5,160 nucleotides of DNA from an uncultured Alphaproteobacteria bacterium (GCA_903939555.1 CAJAHV010000358.1:1-5160); one strand, 5' to 3'; shown: positions 1 through 5,160, numbered from the stretch's first letter. Numbers and translations: made by a program. Notes: generated by a model not told the origin, from the letters alone.

Positions 1-692
1 CGCTGCCGGCGCTGGCGCAAACCCTGCAGGCGCGGGCGGCCGCGCTGGTCGCCGGCACCGACGGGCTGCGTGCGCTGGCGCGGATGACGGCGGCGGCGAC
101 GGCGGATTATGCCGCAGCGGCTGCGACGCTGGGCGATGCGCGGCGCGCGGCGGCGGCGCGGCTCGATGCGGCGGTGGCGGCGGAACTCGCGCCGCTCAAG
201 CTCGATGCTGCCCGGTTCCGCACCGTAGTGGCCGCGGCCGAGCCGGGGCCGGACGGCAGCGAACGTGTCGAATTCGAAATCGCCACCAACCCCGGCGCGC
301 CGTTCGCGCCGCTGGTCAAGATTGCGTCGGGCGGGGAATTGTCGCGCTTTGTGCTGGCGCTCAAGGTCGCGCTGGCCGAAACCGGCAGCGCCGGCACGCT
401 GATTTTCGATGAAATCGATCGCGGTGTCGGCGGTGCGGTGGCCAGTGCCATCGGTGACCGGCTGGCGCGGCTGGCAACGGGGACACAGGTGCTCGTCGTC
501 ACCCACAGCCCGCAGGTGGCGGCGCGCGGCGCGCACCAATGGCGGATCGCCAAGGCCGTCGCCGAAGGTGTGACCCGGACAGCGGTGGTGCTGCTTGATG
601 CCGGTGAACGCCGCGAGGAGATCGCCCGGATGCTGTCGGGCGCCGCCGTTACCGATGAAGCCCGGGCGCAGGCGGCGCGGCTGCTGGCTTGA
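1..692 (+). CDS. recN: DNA repair protein RecN, C-terminal part (5' end outside window)
   Basis: RecN is an SMC-like cytosolic ATPase that acts in recombinational repair of double-strand breaks. Only the last 229 codons are present; the reading frame enters at base 3, so the Walker A domain and most of the coiled coil lie upstream. The visible part begins with an Ala/Leu/Arg-rich helical stretch, the end of the coiled-coil arm. The C-terminal ATPase lobe follows: the ABC signature SGGELSR at 327-347, the Walker B strand TLIFDEID at 396-419, and the switch histidine in VTHSPQ at 498-515. The order and spacing are those of RecN, and the FEIATNPG stretch before the signature is also typical of RecN. 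It ends ARAQAARLLA before TGA. All catalytic motifs in this half are intact, so the gene looks functional. The bases just after the stop repeat the end of the gene (see the tandem repeat). RecN is a near-certain call; a generic SMC protein is the only alternative. Confidence 0.95.
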   Translation, partial: LPALAQTLQARAAALVAGTDGLRALARMTAAATADYAAAAATLGDARRAAAARLDAAVAAELAPLKLDAARFRTVVAAAEPGPDGSERVEFEIATNPGAPFAPLVKIASGGELSRFVLALKVALAETGSAGTLIFDEIDRGVGGAVASAIGDRLARLATGTQVLVVTHSPQVAARGAHQWRIAKAVAEGVTRTAVVLLDAGERREEIARMLSGAAVTDEARAQAARLLA

Positions 693-763
693 GATTACCC
701 GGGCGCAGACAGCGCGCCGGTTGGCCTGAGATTGCCCAGGCGCAGACAGCGCGCCGGTTGGCC
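690..763 (+). repeat. Two tandem 37-bp copies derived from the recN 3' end
   Basis: Copy 1 (690-726) and copy 2 (727-763) are directly adjacent and differ at only 2 of 37 positions. The 37 bases before them, the last bases of recN (653-689), match copy 1 at 25 of 37, and at 23 of 29 over 661-689, so the array has a third, older unit inside the gene. Read in the matching frame, recN ends DEARAQAARLLA-stop, copy 1 reads EITRAQTARRLA-stop and copy 2 reads EIAQAQTARRLAPN-stop. Because 37 is not a multiple of 3, each copy is in a different frame, and none is translated as part of RecN. Copy 1 can also fold into a GC-rich hairpin (CCGGGCGC, loop AGACA, GCGCGCCGG with one bulged G), which might help end recN transcription, although no T run follows. 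The repeat is certain; its origin by duplication of the recN tail is inferred. Confidence 0.85.
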
Positions 764-820
764 CCAAATTAATTGCCGCTGTTCCTGTGCCGGGCGGCGT
801 GCCACCGTGCCGGCTTCATC

Positions 821-826
821 GGGGAG
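821..826 (+). promoter_or_regulatory. Ribosome binding site of the serine hydrolase gene
   Basis: GGGGAG lies 8 bases before the ATG at 835. It is the only good Shine-Dalgarno-like run nearby and supports this start, which also gives a complete export signal. I found no convincing promoter boxes in the 142 bp between recN and this gene, so it may be read through from recN or use a promoter with poor consensus match. Confidence 0.6.
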
Positions 827-834
827 CCTTTTGA

Positions 835-2142
835 ATGTCGCAGCTTGCGTTGAACCGTCGTGCCATGATCGGCAGCCTGGCCGGGGCGGCCTTTGCCGCG
901 GCATCTCCGGCGCTGGGGCGCGGGCAAGTGCCGGAATATGGCTCGGTGCAGGGGCTGCTCGACAGCTATGTCGCGGCCGGTCGGGTGCCGGGAGCCGTCG
1001 TCGCCATCGTGCGTTCGGGCGGGGCCGCCGGGGCGTTTTCACCGCAATATCTGGTATCGGGCAAGACCGCGTTTGATGGCGGCACGCCGGTCACACCCGA
1101 TACGCTGTGGCGGGTCTATTCGATGACCAAGCCAATTACCGCGATGGCGGTGATGCAGCAGGTAGCGGCCGGCGCGCTCAATCTCGATCAGCCGATCGCC
1201 GACATTCTGCCCGAATTCAAGTCGATGCGGGTGCTGCTCGCGCCGGAAAAGGGGCTGGAGTCGCGGGCGGCGGAGCGGCCGATCACCGTGCGCCACCTGC
1301 TCACCCACACGTCGGGCCTGAGCTATTCGATCATCGGCAACGGCCCGCTGGAAAAGGAGTATCGCCGTCTCGGGCTGCTGCCCGGCATCGGTTCGATGGG
1401 CCGGGGGCCGGGAGATGGGCCGGAGCCCGATCTGCAGGGCCTGCTTTTGGGGTTGGCAAGCCTGCCGCTGAACAGCGAACCCGGCACGGGCTGGCGTTAT
1501 TCGGTGGCGCTCGATGTCGCCGGCGGCTTGCTGGAACGGCTGACAAAAAAACGCTTTGATACTGTGCTTTCAGAGCAGTTGTTCAAACCACTTGGCATGA
1601 ACAGCACCGGGTTTTCGATCGGCGACGGGCAATTGTCGCGGTTGTCATCCAACTATGCCTGGATCAAGCCCGACCTGACGTTGCTCGACAAGCCGGTCCT
1701 GATCGATGGGCCGGGACGCAGCGATTGGCTTGGCCCGCAAAAATTGCTCGCCGGTGGCGCCGGCTTGCTGTCTTCGGCGCGAGATTACGCCCGCTTCGGG
1801 CAGATGCTGCTCGATGACGGCATTTTCGAAGGCAAGCGCGTGATGCAGCGCGGCGTGGCGCGGGCGGCAATGTCGAACCTGATGCCGGCCGGCGTTTTCT
1901 ATGACCGCTCGCTCGGTTTCGGGGCCGGGGGGCGCGTGACGCTTTTCGACACCCGCAGCGCAGGCGATGGCACCCCGGCGGGTACCTATGGCTGGGGCGG
2001 CGCGGCGGGAACCTTGTTCCAGGTCGATCCGGTACGTCAGATGGCCGTGGTGGTGATGCTGCAATATCTGCCGCAACAGCGTTTTCCGATGCCCAGGGAA
2101 TTCCAGGTCGCCATCAACCGTGATCTTGGCTCGCAGGCATGA
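835..2142 (+). CDS. Exported serine hydrolase, beta-lactamase/esterase family (class C fold)
   Basis: This 435-residue protein belongs to the beta-lactamase-related serine hydrolases (Pfam PF00144), which include EstB-type esterases, DD-peptidases and class C beta-lactamases. The N-terminus NRRAMIG followed by an Ala-rich hydrophobic stretch (to about residue 27) is a signal peptide with twin arginines at 8-9, so Tat export to the periplasm or anchoring in the membrane is likely. The SxxK motif is SMTK at 96-99 (nucleophile Ser96, base Lys99). The family block RHLLTHTSGL is at 153-162. The second-motif Tyr is probably Tyr222 in RYSV. The GGAGLLSS block begins near 307. The third motif is WGG at 387-389 rather than KTG, as in EstB-like esterases, so an esterase is more likely than a beta-lactamase. 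Substrate unknown. The length is normal for the family. The stop overlaps the next gene by ATGA. An A7 run at 1545-1551 is unusual for this GC-rich gene. Confidence 0.9.
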   Translation: MSQLALNRRAMIGSLAGAAFAAASPALGRGQVPEYGSVQGLLDSYVAAGRVPGAVVAIVRSGGAAGAFSPQYLVSGKTAFDGGTPVTPDTLWRVYSMTKPITAMAVMQQVAAGALNLDQPIADILPEFKSMRVLLAPEKGLESRAAERPITVRHLLTHTSGLSYSIIGNGPLEKEYRRLGLLPGIGSMGRGPGDGPEPDLQGLLLGLASLPLNSEPGTGWRYSVALDVAGGLLERLTKKRFDTVLSEQLFKPLGMNSTGFSIGDGQLSRLSSNYAWIKPDLTLLDKPVLIDGPGRSDWLGPQKLLAGGAGLLSSARDYARFGQMLLDDGIFEGKRVMQRGVARAAMSNLMPAGVFYDRSLGFGAGGRVTLFDTRSAGDGTPAGTYGWGGAAGTLFQVDPVRQMAVVVMLQYLPQQRFPMPREFQVAINRDLGSQA

Positions 2143-2567
2143 CGGCGGGCCCGGCGCCGGGCAGGCGCACCGAACAGGCACGGCTGGCCATGCGGCTGGT
2201 GATGGCGGTGTTTTATTTCGTTGCCGGGGTCATCCATTTGCGTTCGCCCGAAGCATTTTTGCCGATTGTGCCCGATTGGGTGCCGGCCCCGCGCGACGTC
2301 GTACTGTTCACCGGTGTTTGTGAAATTGCCGGGGCGTTGGCCTTGTTCGTGCCGAAGCTGCGCTGGTGGGCGGGCGCGCTGCTCGCCGCCTATGCGGTGG
2401 CGGTCTACCCGGCCAATCTCAAACACGCCATGGAGGGCATCGCGCTGGCGGGGAGCCAGCAGAGCTGGGCCTATCATGGCCCGCGGTTGGCCTTTCAGCC
2501 AGTACTGGTCTGGTGGGCGTTGTTCGTCGGTTGCGTCATCGATTGGCCGTTCGGCCGCAAAGCCTGA
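2139..2567 (+). CDS. DoxX-like integral membrane protein (COG4270 type)
   Basis: This is a 142-residue inner-membrane protein with four predicted membrane segments, at about residues 18-34, 54-71, 76-92 and 120-136. The pattern HLRSPEAFLPIVPDWVP (33-49), then FTGVCEIAGA (57-66) and the YPANLKHAM stretch after the third helix (90-98), is what I associate with the small DoxX-like family grouped as COG4270. The biochemical role of that family is not established; other DoxX-superfamily members are linked to quinone or thiol redox chemistry. The ATG overlaps the stop of the serine hydrolase (ATGA) with almost no Shine-Dalgarno of its own, so translation is probably coupled. An internal ATG (residue 18) would remove only the basic leader and leave all helices intact, so the true start is uncertain. 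Family call fairly sure; function unknown. Confidence 0.82.
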   Translation: MTAGPAPGRRTEQARLAMRLVMAVFYFVAGVIHLRSPEAFLPIVPDWVPAPRDVVLFTGVCEIAGALALFVPKLRWWAGALLAAYAVAVYPANLKHAMEGIALAGSQQSWAYHGPRLAFQPVLVWWALFVGCVIDWPFGRKA

Positions 2568-2606
2568 ACATGCATCCGCCATGGTGTCGCGGTAACAGCG
2601 GCATGG

Positions 2607-3248
2607 TCAGCGTGGGCGCAGGCCCTCGCTGATCAACGCTATGCCGGCATCGGCGATCTGCGCCGGATCGGCGCTTTCGTCCCACACTCCGAAGCGCAGG
2701 CCGAGAAAAATGTTCATCCCTATGATCGCCCAGGCGCGTACCACCATGTCGCCATCCGACATTTCGCCACGGCCAAAGGCTTTGGTCAGCGACGCGGCAT
2801 AGCTTTTTGCGAGTCTATCGTAATGCCGACGATAGGCATCTTCGGAAACAAAGGCAGCTTCTGCGATAATGCGACTAAGCGCCTTGTTCTTGCGGCTGAA
2901 TTCAATGAAGGCGGCGATAACGGCGCGTTCGCCGGCAAGGCGATCGGGCGCCGCGACGATGACGGCGGTCATCGCGAGGCGCAATTCGGCAGACATGGTG
3001 TCGACAAGCGCGCGGAACACCGCCTCCTTGGAATCGAAATAGGTGTAGAAGCTGCCGATGGCGACGTCGGCGTGCTGGGCGATGCGGGCAATGGCGGCGT
3101 CGTGATAACCCCGTTCCCCGAATTCCTGTGCGGCGGCAGCGAGGATGAGGCGCAGGGTGCGGCGGCCACGTTCGGTGCGCGGCTCCTTGGCCCCGGCAAC
3201 CTGCGGTGACGCATCAGCCTTACTTCGCGCTTTTCTCTCTTTAGTCAT
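2607..3248 (-). CDS. TetR/AcrR-family transcriptional regulator
   Basis: This 213-residue protein is a one-component repressor of the TetR type. A basic, probably disordered tail (residues 1-28, rich in Lys and Arg) precedes the DNA-binding domain. The helix-turn-helix spans about 50-78, with ARIAQHADVAIGSFYTYF containing the recognition helix (VAIGSFYTYF, 62-71) followed by the family hallmark DSKEAVF. The C-terminal half (about 80-213) is all-helical and would hold the ligand pocket and dimer interface; its ligand cannot be predicted. The ATG at 3248 has no recognisable Shine-Dalgarno sequence, but no better in-frame start precedes the HTH. The gene converges on the DoxX-like gene with a 39-bp gap. 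Its upstream DNA is AT-rich and carries a dyad placed as expected for autorepression. Its regulon is not evident: the nearest rightward gene begins more than 600 bp away. Confidence 0.93.
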   Translation of the reverse strand: MTKERKARSKADASPQVAGAKEPRTERGRRTLRLILAAAAQEFGERGYHDAAIARIAQHADVAIGSFYTYFDSKEAVFRALVDTMSAELRLAMTAVIVAAPDRLAGERAVIAAFIEFSRKNKALSRIIAEAAFVSEDAYRRHYDRLAKSYAASLTKAFGRGEMSDGDMVVRAWAIIGMNIFLGLRFGVWDESADPAQIADAGIALISEGLRPR

Positions 3249-3268
3249 GCGCAGTCAAATTCACTTAG

Positions 3269-3297
3269 TTGAAACATGGTTCATTGTTCAGTATCTG
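3269..3297 (+). promoter_or_regulatory. Candidate rightward promoter overlapping the TetR dyad
   Basis: TTGAAA (5 of 6 to the -35 consensus) and TATCTG (3 of 6) are spaced by 17 bases. The operator-like dyad covers the -35 box and part of the spacer, a layout that would let TetR block it. If real, it would drive a transcript into the long gap towards the S9 peptidase gene. The -10 box is poor, so confidence is low. Confidence 0.22.
3270..3283. promoter_or_regulatory. Candidate TetR operator (imperfect dyad)
   Basis: TGAAACATGGTTCA is symmetric at 12 of 14 positions around CATG and lies 22-35 bases upstream of the tetR start codon. Further TTCA/TGAA elements sit at 3260-3263, 3287-3290 and 3300-3303; those at 3260, 3270, 3280 and 3300 fall on the same helical face at 10-bp steps. 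TetR-family repressors commonly bind dyads of this size beside their own gene, so autoregulation is the natural reading, but binding is inferred from position and symmetry only. Confidence 0.45.
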
Positions 3298-3315
3298 ATT
3301 GAAAAGACTAGATTA

Positions 3316-3343
3316 ACCATAGTGCTGTACTTAAAAAAAGCAA
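3316..3343 (-). promoter_or_regulatory. Weak candidate promoter for tetR
   Basis: On the minus strand TTGCTT (3343-3338) and TATGGT (3321-3316) are separated by 16 bases and match the sigma-70 consensus at 7 of 12 positions. Transcription would start near 3308, giving a leader of about 60 bases that includes the operator-like dyad. The match is modest, and alphaproteobacterial promoters often fit the consensus poorly, so this is only the best candidate in the region. Confidence 0.25.
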
Positions 3344-3429
3344 CTTGGACGTTGGAATAGCGTTGCGCCGCCCTCTCACCGCAGAAAATAGTCGCCAAAT
3401 GCAAAATGGTTAGCGGCGATTGCGAAGTT

Positions 3430-3449
3430 GCCGGGACGATCGTTCCGGC
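3430..3449. promoter_or_regulatory. 20-bp near-perfect palindrome
   Basis: A dyad centred between 3439 and 3440 is symmetric at 18 of 20 positions: arms GCCGG and CCGGC flank ACGATCGT, with a single G/T mismatch pair at the arm junctions. With no loop it cannot form a normal RNA hairpin and looks more like a binding site for a dimeric protein. It does not resemble the dyad at the tetR start. No regulator can be named, and a chance occurrence is possible in GC-rich DNA. Confidence 0.35.
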
Positions 3450-3576
3450 TCTTCACGCCGTGGACTGTCAACCTGGCTTTCGCCGTCCGTGTCGATGCCA
3501 GCCTCCTCAGCCGCAGCCTGAACGCACTGCGCAAACGCGGCGAAAACAAGTGCAGCGATATAACGCGCATAAAAGT

Positions 3577-3601
3577 ACTTGCCAGCCGCAGGGCAAGTTT
3601 T
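3577..3601 (+). terminator. Possible intrinsic terminator or stem-loop
   Basis: Perfect 7-bp arms ACTTGCC (3577-3583) and GGCAAGT (3592-3598) enclose an 8-base loop and are followed directly by TTT, giving a four-T run with the last arm base. This fits a weak rightward intrinsic terminator. On the other strand the same stem is followed, after two bases, by TTTT, so it could act in both directions. The stem is short and the T run modest, so a processing or attenuation stem-loop is equally possible. Confidence 0.4.
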
Positions 3602-3724
3602 GCAGTAACAACAGCACCAGCCACATGGACAGCAGCGTAACAAACAGGCTCGGTAGAGATCGTTTCAAGACGTCAGGCTCGGCGCTGCATGGCAGCTACA
3701 ACCGCATTCTGGTGGGCGACTGCA

Positions 3725-3756
3725 CTTGATATGATGCACCCGCCGGGAATATCAAG
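3725..3756 (+). promoter_or_regulatory. Inverted repeat coinciding with a candidate promoter of the S9 peptidase gene
   Basis: Perfect 8-bp arms CTTGATAT (3725-3732) and ATATCAAG (3749-3756) are separated by 16 bases. The same bases give a -35-like TTGATA (3726-3731, 5 of 6) and a -10-like TATCAA (3750-3755, 4 of 6) spaced by 18. This is the best rightward promoter candidate before the S9 gene and would give a leader of roughly 120 bases. The symmetry may simply reflect that the two boxes complement each other, or it may be a two-site operator. Confidence 0.3.
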
Positions 3757-3870
3757 GCTGTCAGTCAGGATAATCGCGGCGCTGGATTGCCATGCTCGGT
3801 TTCGACTTTCAGACGCCGCGCTGCGCCTGCTGACAAAGCCATCCCGAGCCGCTAGCGTGACAGCAGCTTC

Positions 3871-3876
3871 GGGGGA
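3871..3876 (+). promoter_or_regulatory. Ribosome binding site that favours the GTG start at 3882
   Basis: GGGGGA ends 5 bases before GTG at 3882, a normal Shine-Dalgarno distance. For the in-frame ATG at 3876 the G run would touch the start codon, which is too close. The GTG start also gives a cleaner signal peptide beginning MKN. Confidence 0.55.
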
Positions 3877-3881
3877 TGGTC

Positions 3882-5160
3882 GTGAAAAATATTGCATTGC
3901 TGCTGGTGTCGGCCGGGCTGGCGCTGGGGGCGGTTTCCGCAGCTATCGCCGCCGAACCGCGCCAGGTGATCAGCCATGAAAAACTGTGGATGATGAAACG
4001 CGTCGGGGCGCCGCTGGTCAGCCCCGATGGCAAATGGGTGGTCTATGCGCTCGCCGAGCCATCCTATGAAAAGGACGGTGCGGTCAGCGACCTGTGGATC
4101 GTCGCCGCCGATGGCTCGGCTGCGCCGCGCCGCCTGACCAGCAGCAAAGCCGGCGAAGCCAGCCCGCAATGGGCGCCCGACAGCCGCCGCATTGCCTTTG
4201 CCAGCAAGCGTGAAGGCGATGATGAAGCACAAATCTATGTGCTCGATCTGGCTGGCGGCGAGGCACGGCGGGTGACTGGATTGCCAACCGGTGCCGCCAA
4301 TCCGCAATGGCGACCCGATGGCGGCGCGATCCTGTTCGAAAGCAGCGTCTATCCCGGCGCGCTGGATGCCGCCGCCAATAAACAGGCCGCCGCCGACCGC
4401 AAGGCGCGCAAATTCAACGTGCGGGTGTATGAACATTTCCCGATAAGATACTGGAACGAATGGCTTGATGACCGGCGTCCGGCGCTGTTCGTGCAGGAAC
4501 TCGCCGAAGCGGCACCGGCGCGCGATATCCTGTCGCCGACCGCGCTGGCCGGGTCAGAAGGCTTTGGCGGCAGTGCTCAGGGCGATGGCGGAGTCAGCCT
4601 GTCACCCTTGTGGAGCCCGGATGGCAGCGAGGTGCTGTTCACCGCGACCACCCAACGCTGGAATGCCGCCTTTGCGCGGGTCGATTTCGGCCTGTACCGG
4701 ATGCCGGCAGCCGGTGGTGAACCCCGTCTCGTCACACCGCAGGCCGGCGACTATGGCGATGCCGCCTTCAGCCCGGATGGCAAGACGCTGGTATTCAAGT
4801 TCAACACGCATGGCGAAGCGGTTTATGATCTGGCGCACCTGCACCGCGTGGCATGGCCGGCAGGGGGCGCGGCGGTGCCAATCGCGCCGGGGTTCGACCG
4901 CGATGCCGAAAATTTTGCCATCAGCGCCGACAGCCGCAGCCTTTTCATGGTTGTTCCCGAAGCCGGGATGCGCAACCTTTACCGTGTGCCAGTGGCGGGC
5001 GGCAAAGCCGCGCTGGTCATCGCGCCCCGTGTCGGCGGTTATGCCGCCATCAGCATCGCCGAAAAGGCGGCGGCACCGGTGCTGGTCGCCAGCTATGGCA
5101 GCGCCATCAACCCGGCCGAAATCGTCCGTATCGATGCGGGGGCGCGCACGCATCGCAACC
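3882..5160 (+). CDS. Secreted S9-family peptidase (prolyl oligopeptidase/DPP-like), N-terminal part, runs off the window
   Basis: There are 426 codons with no stop before the right edge. The product starts with a signal peptide, MKNIALLLVSAGLALGA, with a likely cleavage site after AIA near residue 23, so it is exported. The rest is a beta-propeller of WD40-like PD40 (TolB-type) blades: SPDGKW at 47-52, APDS at 98-101, RPDG at 144-147, SPDG at 245-248, SPDGK at 297-301 and SADS at 348-351. The stretch KFNVRVYEHFPIRYWNEWLD (177-196) is typical of bacterial S9 acylaminoacyl/dipeptidyl-peptidase-like enzymes. In this family the propeller gates a C-terminal alpha/beta-hydrolase with a Ser-Asp-His triad. 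That domain would be expected beyond the edge, since such proteins usually have around 650-700 residues, so activity cannot be verified here. The likely role is peptide degradation in the periplasm or outside the cell. Start chosen at GTG (see RBS); ATG at 3876 would add two residues. A TolB-like propeller protein without a hydrolase domain is a less likely alternative. Confidence 0.87.
   Translation, partial: MKNIALLLVSAGLALGAVSAAIAAEPRQVISHEKLWMMKRVGAPLVSPDGKWVVYALAEPSYEKDGAVSDLWIVAADGSAAPRRLTSSKAGEASPQWAPDSRRIAFASKREGDDEAQIYVLDLAGGEARRVTGLPTGAANPQWRPDGGAILFESSVYPGALDAAANKQAAADRKARKFNVRVYEHFPIRYWNEWLDDRRPALFVQELAEAAPARDILSPTALAGSEGFGGSAQGDGGVSLSPLWSPDGSEVLFTATTQRWNAAFARVDFGLYRMPAAGGEPRLVTPQAGDYGDAAFSPDGKTLVFKFNTHGEAVYDLAHLHRVAWPAGGAAVPIAPGFDRDAENFAISADSRSLFMVVPEAGMRNLYRVPVAGGKAALVIAPRVGGYAAISIAEKAAAPVLVASYGSAINPAEIVRIDAGARTHRN

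Larger units (their letters stand above)
3249..3875. other. Long gap without a convincing protein gene
   Basis: This 627-bp stretch separates tetR from the S9 peptidase gene. The first 120 bases or so are about 35% GC (42 of 120 in 3241-3360); the rest is intermediate and lacks the strong G/C third-position bias of the neighbouring genes in any frame. The open frames here are short, without Shine-Dalgarno sites or recognisable domains. One minus-strand frame is open for about 98 codons (3376-3672) but uses many T-ending codons unlike the local genes. The stretch holds several dyads and stem-loops, listed separately. It may contain control regions, a small RNA, or a decayed gene; I cannot tell which. 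Confidence 0.6.

Noticed and set aside
107..553. 148-codon minus-strand open frame opposite recN
   Set aside because: It is antisense to intact RecN motifs; Ala/Ser/Arg-rich composition is the usual mirror of a GC-rich gene.
1645..2582. Two long minus-strand open frames (1645-2181 and 2037-2582) opposite the hydrolase and DoxX-like genes
   Set aside because: Both are His/Arg/Pro-rich shadows without domains, and the plus-strand proteins here have clear family motifs.
2572..2606. Hairpin between the convergent DoxX-like and tetR genes as a bidirectional terminator
   Set aside because: The CCATG/CATGG and CCGC/GCGG pairings are short, with a large loop or bulge and no T run on either strand.
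2823..3209. 128-codon plus-strand open frame opposite tetR
   Set aside because: The minus frame encodes an unmistakable TetR HTH; the plus frame is Gly/Asp-rich mirror sequence with no ribosome site.
3247..3360. 37-codon plus-strand frame starting at the ATG that overlaps the tetR start codon on the other strand
   Set aside because: It has no ribosome site, and the region is AT-rich control DNA, where short open frames are expected by chance.
3645..3682. Repeated CAGGCTCGG (3645-3653 and 3674-3682)
   Set aside because: Only 9 bp with unrelated flanks; too short to count as a repeat element.
3683..3695. GCTGC-ATG-GCAGC mini-palindrome
   Set aside because: Five-base arms around three bases are common by chance in GC-rich DNA, and nothing nearby gives it a role.
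3852..5153. Long minus-strand open frames of 194 and 183 codons opposite the S9 peptidase gene
   Set aside because: The plus frame has a signal peptide and repeated PD40 blades throughout; the antisense frames show no family features.

Overview
The window looks like a chromosomal segment of a GC-rich alphaproteobacterium, most likely of the Sphingomonadales. This rests on the strong G/C third-position bias of the genes, the RecN sequence, and a secreted S9 peptidase and DoxX-like protein of the kind common in sphingomonads. It is an inference from protein style, not a database match. I see no mobile element, CRISPR array, rRNA or tRNA, and no obvious new multi-gene system. The genes are ordinary; the unusual material lies in the non-coding stretches.

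Layout. The 3' third of recN (DNA repair ATPase) runs in from the left edge to 692. Its last 37 bases are followed by two further tandem copies (690-763), which still encode a relic of the RecN C-terminal peptide. A beta-lactamase-fold serine hydrolase/esterase with an export signal (835-2142) follows. It overlaps by four bases (ATGA) a four-helix DoxX-like membrane protein (2139-2567), so these two form a translationally coupled pair. A TetR-type repressor gene (2607-3248) converges on this pair from the other strand with only 39 bp between the stop codons.

Between the tetR start and the next gene lies a 630-bp stretch with no convincing protein gene. Its first 120 bp are about 35% GC, far below the surroundings, and hold a TetR-type dyad with TTCA/TGAA half-sites spaced in steps of 10 bp, plus candidate promoters in both directions. 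Further right are a 20-bp near-palindrome (3430-3449), a stem-loop followed by a short T run (3577-3601), and a perfect 8-bp inverted repeat that overlaps a candidate promoter (3725-3756). The window ends inside a secreted S9-family (prolyl-oligopeptidase/DPP-like) peptidase gene. It starts at a GTG at 3882 and is cut by the window edge before its catalytic domain.

How the genes relate. recN is a housekeeping gene, and its usual alphaproteobacterial neighbour ligA is not downstream here, so this may be a rearrangement point. The hydrolase and DoxX-like protein are probably co-expressed at the cell envelope. TetR most likely controls itself and possibly a rightward transcript through the dyad beside its start; its effector and any other targets cannot be read from this window.
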